DNA of 64,000 bases from Faecalibacterium prausnitzii (lineage in GTDB: Bacteria > Bacillota > Clostridia > Oscillospirales > Ruminococcaceae). Of the stretch, positions 29,198 to 36,031 are shown piece after piece. The translations under genes were made by a program, and so were the position numbers. Numbering within the stretch: position 1 is the first letter of the stretch; the number at the start of each line of letters is the position of its first letter. Below the pieces are notes generated by a model. The model was not told where the DNA came from. It saw only the letters and a program-made list of their open reading frames with translations, and did not search any database. The stretch covers positions 310,001 to 374,000 of the forward strand of contig NZ_CP065377.1 of assembly GCF_019967995.1 (NCBI RefSeq), read 5' to 3'.

Positions 29198-30517
29198 TCA
29201 TTCGATGTTCTGTTTGCCGAGCACATCCGAGGTGGGAGTCTCGAAGGTGGGGATACCGGCATAGGGATCGGGGGTGGTATCAGCGGGCAGACTCTTCATA
29301 TACTCGTCCATGGACTGCGCCACCTGCTTGGCGATGGCCACAGCCTCGACGACGGTGCGGGCACCCATGACCGCATCGCCGCCTGCAAAGACGCCGGGGC
29401 GGGTGGTGCTGCCGTCCTCACTGACGGTGAGCAGGCCGCGCTGGTTGGTCTCGATGCCGGTGGTGGTCTTGACGAGGTTGCTCTCGGAACCCTGGCTCAC
29501 CGAGACGATGACGCCGGTGTGGGGGTAGAAGGTCTCGCTGCCCTCCACCTGGGTGAACTTGCCGTCCTCGCCCTTGACGGTGTCGCGGCAGATGAGGCCG
29601 TTCTCGCGGATCTCGACGGGAGCCTTGCAGAAGCGGAAGCCCACGCCTTCGAGCTTGGCGTAGCGCACCTCGTACTCGGAGGCGCTGATGCAGCTTTCAT
29701 CGCGGCGGGCGTAGCAGGTCACATGGCGGGCACCGTTCCGGATGGCGGTGCGGGCGCAGTCCATGGCGGAGTTGCCCACACCGATGACGGCGATGTCGCT
29801 GCCCAGGTGGAACGCCTTGGAGTTGGCCAGGTAGTCGATGCCAAACGCCACGTTGCCCAGGGTCTCGCCCTTGATGTGCATGGCGTTGGCCTTCCACAGA
29901 CCGGCACCGATGAAGACGCTCCTGTAACCGTCGCGGAAGAGGTCGTCGATGGTGATGGTCTTGCCGATGGTGGTGTTGGGGCGGAAGCGGATCCCCTTCA
30001 GGTCCAGATGGTGATACTGGAAGTCGTCCAGCACACTGTCGGGCAGACGGTAGTTGGGGATGCCGTACCGCATGACGCCGCCGATCTTGTCGCGGGCGTC
30101 AAAGATGGTGATGTCGTAGCCCCAGCGTGCCAGCAGCACCGCGATGGTCAGGCCGGCAGGGCCAGCGCCGACCACAGCGGCTTTCATGCCGTTTTTGGGG
30201 GAGGGGCCGGCCACCATCTTGTTGGCATAGGTGGTGGAGATGTAGTCCTCGATGATGGAGAAGTGGACCGGGTCGTGGCTGGGCATCCGGTTGCGGATGC
30301 AGTGGCCCTCGCACTGGTTCTCGTGGTTGCAGACCAGAGAGCAGACCGTGGTCAGGGGGTTGTTTTCGAACAGCATCCGGCCTGCGGCATCCAGCTCGTT
30401 TGCCTTGAGCAGACGGATGACCTCCGGGATGTTGGTGTGGATGGGGCAGCCCTGCTGACACATCGGCTTTTTGCAGCCGAGGCAGCGGTTGGCTTCGTCC
30501 AGAACATGAAGTGCCAT
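29198..30517 (-). CDS. NAD(P)-dependent oxidoreductase, glutamate synthase small-subunit type
   Basis: The 439-residue protein has an N-terminal cysteine-rich Fe-S domain (CLGCKKPMCQQGCP; then CSLVCNHENQCEGHC), a FAD Rossmann site VVGAGPAGLTIAVLLARWG (about 117), and an NADPH site VIGVGNSAMDCARTA (about 245), ending with GVFAGGDAVMGARTVVEA. This is the flavin-iron-sulfur module of GltD-like proteins, which pass electrons from NADPH to a partner. No large glutamate synthase subunit is adjacent, so it may supply electrons to another enzyme or act alone like the archaeal GltA. ATG 30517 follows AGAGGAGG. It has its own promoter. Confidence 0.88.
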   Translation of the reverse strand: MALHVLDEANRCLGCKKPMCQQGCPIHTNIPEVIRLLKANELDAAGRMLFENNPLTTVCSLVCNHENQCEGHCIRNRMPSHDPVHFSIIEDYISTTYANKMVAGPSPKNGMKAAVVGAGPAGLTIAVLLARWGYDITIFDARDKIGGVMRYGIPNYRLPDSVLDDFQYHHLDLKGIRFRPNTTIGKTITIDDLFRDGYRSVFIGAGLWKANAMHIKGETLGNVAFGIDYLANSKAFHLGSDIAVIGVGNSAMDCARTAIRNGARHVTCYARRDESCISASEYEVRYAKLEGVGFRFCKAPVEIRENGLICRDTVKGEDGKFTQVEGSETFYPHTGVIVSVSQGSESNLVKTTTGIETNQRGLLTVSEDGSTTRPGVFAGGDAVMGARTVVEAVAIAKQVAQSMDEYMKSLPADTTPDPYAGIPTFETPTSDVLGKQNIE

Positions 30518-30576
30518 GCAGTTCCTCCTCTTGCGCCCATTCTGGGGACGCTTCGTTGTATCCAATGTTCTCTATT

Positions 30577-30606
30577 ATTCTACACCGGATGCCCCTCGTG
30601 ATGCAA
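30577..30606 (-). promoter_or_regulatory. Promoter of the glutamate-synthase-like gene
   Basis: On the minus strand TTGCAT (30601-30606), 18-base spacer, TAGAAT (30577-30582). Confidence 0.55.
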
Positions 30607-30641
30607 GAGCGTATCTGCCAATTTTTTTGCGAAAAATTTTG

Positions 30642-31841
30642 TCACTTCGTCAAAAAGATAATTTTTTGACGAAGTGCGCTGCCCATAGGCTCCGGTGTTT
30701 TCCGGCAGAGCGCGGAAAAATCGCTGGCCGTGAGCTGGGCGGAGACCATCCGGGCGCAGGCGTCGTTTTCGTCTTTCAGGCGCATCAGCGCATGCGAGAC
30801 GGGAAGGTGCGCTTCCTTTAATAAAGAAAGCGCTTCCCGGTTGGCCCCCAGCAGGTGGAGATAAGGCGGCAGGGCGGGCAGGGCGTCGTCATAGCCCAGC
30901 GCGGCGTCCATGGCAAGGCGGCGCATCCGGGCGCGGGGATAGCGCACGGTGGTCAGGGTGTCCAGCAGCTCTTCGTGGGTGGTGCTGGCCCGCACAGCCC
31001 GCTCCAGCCGGTGTTCCAGACCCTCTGAAACACCCCGCACGGCAGCAAACGGCGTCTGCCCCACGCAGCGGGAGCGGAGCAGGGCCAGCTCGCAGCGGCC
31101 CGCCGCGTCAAAATCGGTGTACTGCCCGGCGGCGAAGGCTTCCCGGTAGAAGGGAAGGACGGCTTCGGGAACATAAGGGGCCACGGCATCCGCTCCGCCG
31201 GTCTGCCAGAGCTTCCGCAGGGCGCTGGCGCTGGCAAACCGGACGGCGTCCGGGGCCAGTTCCTGCCCGTGGTCTGCGCCCTGGCGGGGCAGCGGGACCG
31301 GCGTCATGGCGGGGGCCAGTTCAAGGATGGCCTTGCAGTATTCCACGGCCAGGTTGTTGTTGGGCTTGTCCAGCAGGGCGGCCAGCGGAGTGCCGGGGCA
31401 GAGCGCTTCCACCGCAGCCTGCCGCGCGGCAGCAAAGTTTCTGGCTCCATCGGCCAGCTGGGCCTTGAGGGCGGCGCGGTAGTCCGCGCACAGCAGGACG
31501 CGGGCTGCCTGCATCAGGAGGGCGGCGTCCGGCGTCTCGGCCCCGAAGACCAGCGCATCGCACCCGGCGGCAGAAAGGAGCCGTACCCCCGCGCGGGCAA
31601 AGGCTTCGGCCCCGGCCCCGGCGCAGGGGGCGGGCAGGGCGAAGACAAAGTCGGCCCCGCAGGTAAGCGCTGCGCGGACGCGGACGGCCTCCGGCAGCAG
31701 GGGCAGAGCGCCACGCTGGGTCAGCCCGCAGCTCATGGCCACGGCGACCCGTTCGGCCCCCAGTGCTCTGGCCTGCGCCAGCTGCCAGGCGTGGCCGTTG
31801 TGGAAGGGATCGTATTCGGCAATGATACCGGCCAGTTTCAT
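30642..31841 (-). CDS. tmcAL: tRNA(Met) cytidine acetate ligase
   Basis: The 399-residue enzyme (former YlbM/UPF0348) makes N4-acetylcytidine at the wobble position of elongator tRNA-Met from acetate and ATP. The nucleotidyltransferase motif AGIIAEYDPFHNGH at residue 4-17 carries the HxGH signature; AMSCGLTQRGALPLL and DKPNNNLAVEYCKAIL follow, as in the family. It lies divergently next to ackA, the acetate kinase gene, fitting its use of free acetate. The 3' end of the reading frame forms half of a terminator stem. Alanine-rich (about 18%) like its GC-rich neighbours. Confidence 0.92.
   Translation of the reverse strand: MKLAGIIAEYDPFHNGHAWQLAQARALGAERVAVAMSCGLTQRGALPLLPEAVRVRAALTCGADFVFALPAPCAGAGAEAFARAGVRLLSAAGCDALVFGAETPDAALLMQAARVLLCADYRAALKAQLADGARNFAAARQAAVEALCPGTPLAALLDKPNNNLAVEYCKAILELAPAMTPVPLPRQGADHGQELAPDAVRFASASALRKLWQTGGADAVAPYVPEAVLPFYREAFAAGQYTDFDAAGRCELALLRSRCVGQTPFAAVRGVSEGLEHRLERAVRASTTHEELLDTLTTVRYPRARMRRLAMDAALGYDDALPALPPYLHLLGANREALSLLKEAHLPVSHALMRLKDENDACARMVSAQLTASDFSALCRKTPEPMGSALRQKIIFLTK
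30643..30676 (-). terminator. Terminator built into the 3' end of tmcAL
   Basis: CACTTCGTCAAAAA pairs with TTTTTGACGAAGTG across the last seven codons and stop of tmcAL; on the minus strand an ACAAAATTTTT tail follows. Confidence 0.75.
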
Positions 31842-31867
31842 AGAAGTTCACCTCAATTCCTCGGTCG

Positions 31868-31906
31868 GGCTCCCCTGATCAGAGCGCGGACTGAGAGGTT
31901 CGATTC
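31868..31906. repeat. Degenerate fragment of a dispersed repeat
   Basis: On the minus strand it reads ACCTCTCAGTC, then AGGGGAGCCC, the start of the repeat family best seen at 35088-35216. The rest of 31842-32043 shows nothing else convincing. Confidence 0.4.
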
Positions 31907-32043
31907 AAATCAAAACGCATCGACAGACACATTGTGAAATATATGTCAGACTAACAACAAAAAATGGCAATAACCTGCGGATTCTGGGCAGGATGTACAA
32001 AAAAGATGGGATACTTTGTAGAACCCTTTGCCTCGTTTACGGC

Positions 32044-32072
32044 TTGAAAAGGGGGCAGACCTATTATATAAT
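32044..32072 (+). promoter_or_regulatory. Promoter of ackA
   Basis: TTGAAA (32044-32049), 17-base spacer, TATAAT (32067-32072), 68 bases before the start. Confidence 0.75.
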
Positions 32073-32139
32073 ATTTTTAGGAATCTGTAAAATTCTGCCC
32101 GTTTCGGCGGGTGGAAAAACAATATGGAGGCACAAGAAG

Positions 32140-33336
32140 ATGAAAGTTCTGGTTATTAACTGCGGTTCTTCTTCCCTGAAATATCAGCTGATCGATATGG
32201 ACGGCGAGAAGGTGCTGTGCAAGGGCCTGTGCGAGCGCATCGGCATGGAGAGCAGCATGATCACCCACGAGGCAAACGGCCACAAGGCCACCACCCCGGC
32301 GATCTTCCCCACCCACACCGAGGCGTTTGCTGAGGTCGTCAAGAAGATGACCACCGGCGAGGGCAAGTGCATCAACGATGTCAGCGAGATCGATGCCATC
32401 GGCCACCGCGTGGTGCATGGCGGCGAGAAGTTCAAGAGCAGCTGCCTGATCACCGATGAGGTCATCGACACCCTGCGCGAGCTGAGCCCCCTGGCTCCCC
32501 TGCACAACCCCGCAGGCATCCTGGGCATCGAGGCTGCCCGCAAGGTGTTCGGCAACATCCCGATGGTCGCCGTCTTCGACACTGCGTTCCACAGCACCAT
32601 GCCCCCGAAGGCTTATATGTACGCCATCCCCTATGAGTACTACGAGAAGTACGGCGTCCGCCGCTACGGCTTCCACGGCACCAGCCACAAGTACGTTGCA
32701 CACAAGGCTGCAGAGTACCTGGAAGAGCCCATTGAGCGCCTGAAGCTCATCACCTGCCACCTGGGCAATGGTTCCTCCATCGCCGCTGTGGACCAGGGCA
32801 AGGTCGTCGATACCTCCATGGGCATGACCCCGCTGGCCGGCCTGATGATGGGCACCCGCTGCGGTGACCTGGACCCCTCTGTGGTCAACTACCTGAAGTA
32901 CACCCTGAACATCACCGGCCATCAGCTGGACGAGATCCTGAACAAGAAGTCCGGCCTGCTGGGCATTTCCGGTGTTTCCAGCGACAAGCGTGACGTTGAA
33001 GAGGCAGCTGCTGCCGGCAACAAGCGCGCACAGCTGGCTTCCGATATGCTGAACTACCAGATCAAGAAGACCATCGGCAGCTACATTGCAGCCATGGGCG
33101 GTGTGGACGCCATCGTCTTTACCGGCGGCATCGGCGAGCACGATGACATTGCCCGTGCAAAGATCTGCCACCACATGGACTGGCTGGGCATCCGCATCGA
33201 CACCGAGAAGAACAAGCACCCCGTCGGCGATGTGTGCGAGATCACTGCCTGGGGCGCCAAGGTCCGCACGCTGGTCATCGCTACCGACGAGGAGCTGATG
33301 ATCGCCCGCGACACCAAGGAAGTCATCGAGAAGTAA
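32140..33336 (+). CDS. ackA: Acetate kinase
   Basis: The 398-residue enzyme interconverts acetyl phosphate plus ADP and acetate plus ATP. Motifs seen: NCGSSSLKYQLID at the N-terminus, HRVVHGGEKF, VFDTAFHSTMPPKAYMYA, RYGFHGTSHKYV, CHLGNGSSIAAV and VFTGGIGEHD. In Faecalibacterium, a net acetate consumer and butyrate producer, it may serve acetate uptake as well as ATP formation (inference). ATG 32140 follows GGAGG by ten bases; the frame is open to 31993 through the promoter. No pta gene is adjacent. Confidence 0.97.
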   Translation: MKVLVINCGSSSLKYQLIDMDGEKVLCKGLCERIGMESSMITHEANGHKATTPAIFPTHTEAFAEVVKKMTTGEGKCINDVSEIDAIGHRVVHGGEKFKSSCLITDEVIDTLRELSPLAPLHNPAGILGIEAARKVFGNIPMVAVFDTAFHSTMPPKAYMYAIPYEYYEKYGVRRYGFHGTSHKYVAHKAAEYLEEPIERLKLITCHLGNGSSIAAVDQGKVVDTSMGMTPLAGLMMGTRCGDLDPSVVNYLKYTLNITGHQLDEILNKKSGLLGISGVSSDKRDVEEAAAAGNKRAQLASDMLNYQIKKTIGSYIAAMGGVDAIVFTGGIGEHDDIARAKICHHMDWLGIRIDTEKNKHPVGDVCEITAWGAKVRTLVIATDEELMIARDTKEVIEK

Positions 33337-33357
33337 TCGAACCTCCAAAGCCGCATT

Positions 33358-33395
33358 GCAAGAGCCGCGTTTCCGCAGGGGAGCGCGGCTCTTTT
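33358..33395 (+). terminator. Terminator of ackA
   Basis: AAGAGCCGCG pairs with CGCGGCTCTT, followed by TTGCTGTTTT. Confidence 0.75.
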
Positions 33396-33469
33396 GCTGT
33401 TTTGAACGATGCAAAGTCTGTCTTATTGGGCGGAATCCACAAAAAGGAAGGCGAAGGGTTGTTTTTTGG

Positions 33470-33498
33470 TTGACAAATCCAAAAAAGAACGGTACAAT
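33470..33498 (+). promoter_or_regulatory. Promoter of the zinc-ribbon protein gene
   Basis: Consensus TTGACA (33470-33475), 17-base spacer, TACAAT (33493-33498). It gives a leader of about 130 nt (33505-33634) holding no clear gene. Confidence 0.8.
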
Positions 33499-33634
33499 AG
33501 TGGAGTCCTCAGCTAGAGGATGTTTTATCATTCAAGCCCCTGGTAGCTTACGATCAGCGCGATGGTCCCTAAAAACCAAAGGTATGGTTACAATCCTTCC
33601 GTGGGCAAGAACTAAACAAAGAGGAGATACTACT

Positions 33635-33925
33635 ATGTTCGAAGACAAGACTTTAGTTTGCAAAGACTGCGGCAAGGAGTTTGTTTGGACTGCTGGTGAG
33701 CAGGAGTTCTACGCATCTCGCGGCTTTGAGAACCAGCCCCAGCGCTGCAAGCCCTGCCGTGACGCCCGCAAGAACGGCGTCCGCGGCGGCAACAACGGCG
33801 GCGACCGTCAGATGTTCGATGCTGTCTGCGCAGCTTGCGGCAAGGCTTGCAAGGTTCCCTTCCAGCCCCGTGAGGACCGTCCGGTCTACTGCTCTGACTG
33901 CTTCGCTCGCATGAAGCAGAACTAA
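33635..33925 (+). CDS. Zinc-ribbon protein with two CxxC zinc modules
   Basis: The 96-residue protein has an N-terminal zf-trcl-like ribbon, LVCKDCGKEFVWTAGEQEFY then CKPCRDARK (about residues 7-45), a glycine/asparagine linker (GGNNGGD), and a second ribbon VCAACGKACKVPF then YCSDCF. Eight cysteines suggest two zinc sites. Such proteins are common and highly expressed in anaerobic Firmicutes, but their role (nucleic acid binding or zinc store) is not known. ATG 33635 follows GAGGAG; strong promoter and terminator frame it as one gene. Confidence 0.85.
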   Translation: MFEDKTLVCKDCGKEFVWTAGEQEFYASRGFENQPQRCKPCRDARKNGVRGGNNGGDRQMFDAVCAACGKACKVPFQPREDRPVYCSDCFARMKQN

Positions 33926-33954
33926 GCGCTGATTTTACAAGTTTGAATCGCGTG

Positions 33955-33987
33955 GCCCCCTCTGCCGCAAGGCAGAGGGGGCTTTTT
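33955..33987 (+). terminator. Terminator of the zinc-ribbon gene
   Basis: GCCCCCTCTGCC pairs perfectly with GGCAGAGGGGGC, then TTTTT. Confidence 0.9.
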
Positions 33988-33996
33988 GCGCCAAAG

Positions 33997-34016
33997 GCGA
34001 GACTGAGAGGTTGTAC
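33997..34016. repeat. Fragment of the dispersed repeat
   Basis: GGCGAGACTGAGAGG here reads CCTCTCAGTCTCGCC on the other strand, like the left end of the repeat at 35088. Confidence 0.4.
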
Positions 34017-34084
34017 TACATGCTGCTTCACGGTTTCTGGGGAGCGGTCGTACAGAGCCAAAACGTTAAAATTTACAAGAATAC

Positions 34085-34114
34085 TTGAAAATAAACCTAG
34101 TAATAGGGTATAGT
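34085..34114 (+). promoter_or_regulatory. Promoter of the DUF1858-trmK-nif3 cluster
   Basis: TTGAAA (34085-34090), 18-base spacer, TATAGT (34109-34114). Confidence 0.65.
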
Positions 34115-34170
34115 ATATATGGTCGGCCGTCTGGCTGGCGAAATGACCGAAACAGAAAGGAAACACCATC

Positions 34171-34434
34171 ATGTTTGATATTTTTGATATGCTCAAGAAG
34201 GACAAGGACGAAAAGAAAGCTGCCGTGAAGCAGGTCACCCGCGAGACCATCATCGGTGATATTCTGGATATGGACCAGACCACCGCACCCTACTTCATGG
34301 AGATCGGGATGCACTGCCTGGGCTGCCCGGCTTCCCGCGGCGAGACCATCGAGGAGGCCTGCGAGGTGCACGGCGTGGACTGCGATGAGCTCATCGGGAA
34401 GCTGAACGAGCACCTGGCTGCAAAGAAGGACTGA
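34171..34434 (+). CDS. DUF1858 domain protein
   Basis: An 87-residue protein with a charged N-terminus and a DUF1858 domain (about 22-80): TIIGDILDMDQTTAPYFMEIGMHCLGCP. The paired cysteines CLGC are the redox-disulfide motif seen in this family, often near hybrid cluster proteins or fused to redox proteins. Exact role unknown. AAAGGA precedes ATG 34171. Its TGA overlaps the ATG of trmK by one base, so translation is coupled. Confidence 0.88.
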   Translation: MFDIFDMLKKDKDEKKAAVKQVTRETIIGDILDMDQTTAPYFMEIGMHCLGCPASRGETIEEACEVHGVDCDELIGKLNEHLAAKKD

Positions 34435-35141
34435 TGCTGCCCACACTGGATGCGCGTCTGACGGCGGCGGCAGAACTGGTGCTGCCGGGCAGGCCCGTGG
34501 CCGACATCGGCTGCGACCACGGCAAGCTGACGGCGGTGCTGGCGGCTTCGGGAAATTACCCGAAGGTCATCGGCGCCGACCTGCGCCCCGGCCCGCTGGC
34601 CAAAGCAAAACAGACGCTGGAACATGCAGGCTGCGAAGACCGCGCTGAGCTTCGGCTCGGCGACGGTCTTTCTGTGTTGTCGGCGGGGGAAGTGGGAACC
34701 GTCGTGCTGGCGGGTGTCTCCGCACAGACGACGTGGGAGATCATCGAACAGGCACCGTGGGTGATGCAGCCCGGCGGGCCGCGGCTGGTCCTGGTGCCTG
34801 CCACCCGCCACAGCGAACTTCGGCGCTGGCTGTGGGCACACGGCTTTGCCCTTGCGGCCGACCGCCCTGTGCAGGCGGCGGGCCGCTGGTATGCGGTGAT
34901 GGCCGCAGAGTACACCGGCGAGCGGAAGGAAGCCTCCTTCACCGAATGCCTGTTCGGCAGGACCGACGAGTGGCCGGAGGGCGCGGGCTATGCGGCCTGG
35001 CAGAAAGCCAAGCTCCCCCGGTTCCGGCTGGGTGTGCCGGATGGGACCGCACTGGCCGAAGAGATCGACACATTGTTAGAATCCTCACCCTCTCAGGCTG
35101 CTTCGCGTCCAGCTCTCTCGAAGGGAGAGCCCTTGGCATAA
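34434..35141 (+). CDS. trmK: tRNA (adenine(22)-N1)-methyltransferase TrmK
   Basis: The 235-residue enzyme methylates A22 in tRNAs. It has an S-adenosylmethionine site ADIGCDHGKLTAVLA (about 23) and VIGADLRPGPL, and the family pattern VLAGVSAQTTWEII where most members have a GMGG loop. The last 17 or so residues (SQAASRPALSKGEPLA) are encoded by the left end of a dispersed repeat, so the native C-terminus was probably altered. It pairs with nif3, as in Bacillus (yqfN-yqfO). Confidence 0.85.
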   Translation: MLPTLDARLTAAAELVLPGRPVADIGCDHGKLTAVLAASGNYPKVIGADLRPGPLAKAKQTLEHAGCEDRAELRLGDGLSVLSAGEVGTVVLAGVSAQTTWEIIEQAPWVMQPGGPRLVLVPATRHSELRRWLWAHGFALAADRPVQAAGRWYAVMAAEYTGERKEASFTECLFGRTDEWPEGAGYAAWQKAKLPRFRLGVPDGTALAEEIDTLLESSPSQAASRPALSKGEPLA

Positions 35142-35216
35142 AGAGATGCGCTATGTGGACTGCCAAACCCTCCCACTTCGGGGGAGAGCGGCATCGCGCA
35201 GCGATGACGGAGAGGG
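35088..35216. repeat. Foldable dispersed repeat element between trmK and nif3
   Basis: About 129 bp with inverted ends CCCTCTC / GAGAGGG, further inner pairs (GCTGCTTCGCG near GCGATGACGG, AGCTCTC / GAGAGCC), and hairpins such as CTCCCACTTCGGGGGAG. The block GAGAGCCCTTGGCAT recurs inverted at about 37803-37817. It overlaps the last codons of trmK and ends 17 bases before the nif3 start. Confidence 0.65.
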
Positions 35217-35232
35217 GAAAGCGGGTGAAACT

Positions 35233-36009
35233 ATGAGAACAGTCAACGAACTTTATGAAGCGATGCAGCGCATCGCGCCGCTGGAACTGGCCGAAAGCTG
35301 GGACAACCCCGGCCTTCTGGTGGACTGCGGCAGACCGGTGGACCGGGTGCTGGTCACGCTGGACATCACCCCGGACGTGGTGGAGGAAGCCGCCGCCAAG
35401 GGCTGCGGGCTCATCGTGGCCCACCATCCGGTCATCTTCAGCCCGCTCAAGCGGCTGGAACCGAGGGACGTCCCCTTCCAGCTGGTACAGAACGGCATCT
35501 CGGCCATCTGTATGCACACCAATCTGGACGCCGCCGAGGGCGGTGTCAACGAGGTGCTGGCGGGCATTTTCGGGATGCGGAATTGGGAGCCTTTCGCGGG
35601 CGGCTGCGGCCGTGTGGGCGAAGTGGACCCCATCCCGGTGCCGGAACTGGCGAAAAAGGCGCAGGACGCGCTGGGCAAGCGGTGCAACCTGCCCGAAACT
35701 GGCCCTGCAGTGCAGGTGAAATACACCGACAGCGGGAGGCCCGTGCGGCGGCTGGCCGTCATCAGCGGGGCAGGCGGGAGCCTGTTCGAAGAGGCCATTG
35801 CCGTGGGGGCGGACTGCCTGCTGACCGGCGAGGCCAACCACCACCACGCCTGCGACGCGGCCCGGCTGGGCCTGTCGCTCATCGCGGCGGGGCACTACGC
35901 CACCGAGTTCCCGGTAACGGAAGCCGTGGCCGAAAGGCTGCGGGCGGCGTACCCGGAACTGGAAGTGCTGGTGAGCACCGCGAACCGAGACCCCTATACT
36001 TATATATAA
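35233..36009 (+). CDS. Nif3-like dinuclear metal center protein
   Basis: The 258-residue protein belongs to the Nif3/YqfO (DUF34) family. Metal-binding residues are seen in IVAHHPVIFSPLK (HH), in the CMHTNLDAAEGG block (H, D), and near the end in TGEANHHHACDAA and GHYATEF (H, E). The family forms hexamers with two metals; a role as GTP cyclohydrolase-like or metal chaperone has been proposed but is not settled. Start ATG 35233 (MRTVNEL) was chosen by family N-terminus; an upstream in-frame start would translate the repeat. Confidence 0.92.
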   Translation: MRTVNELYEAMQRIAPLELAESWDNPGLLVDCGRPVDRVLVTLDITPDVVEEAAAKGCGLIVAHHPVIFSPLKRLEPRDVPFQLVQNGISAICMHTNLDAAEGGVNEVLAGIFGMRNWEPFAGGCGRVGEVDPIPVPELAKKAQDALGKRCNLPETGPAVQVKYTDSGRPVRRLAVISGAGGSLFEEAIAVGADCLLTGEANHHHACDAARLGLSLIAAGHYATEFPVTEAVAERLRAAYPELEVLVSTANRDPYTYI

Positions 36010-36031
36010 AGAAGGAGAGTGAGGAAAGAAT

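Noticed and set aside
31993..32139. N-terminal extension of acetate kinase
   Set aside because: It would run through the predicted promoter and adds nothing like acetate kinase; ATG 32140 fits the family start.
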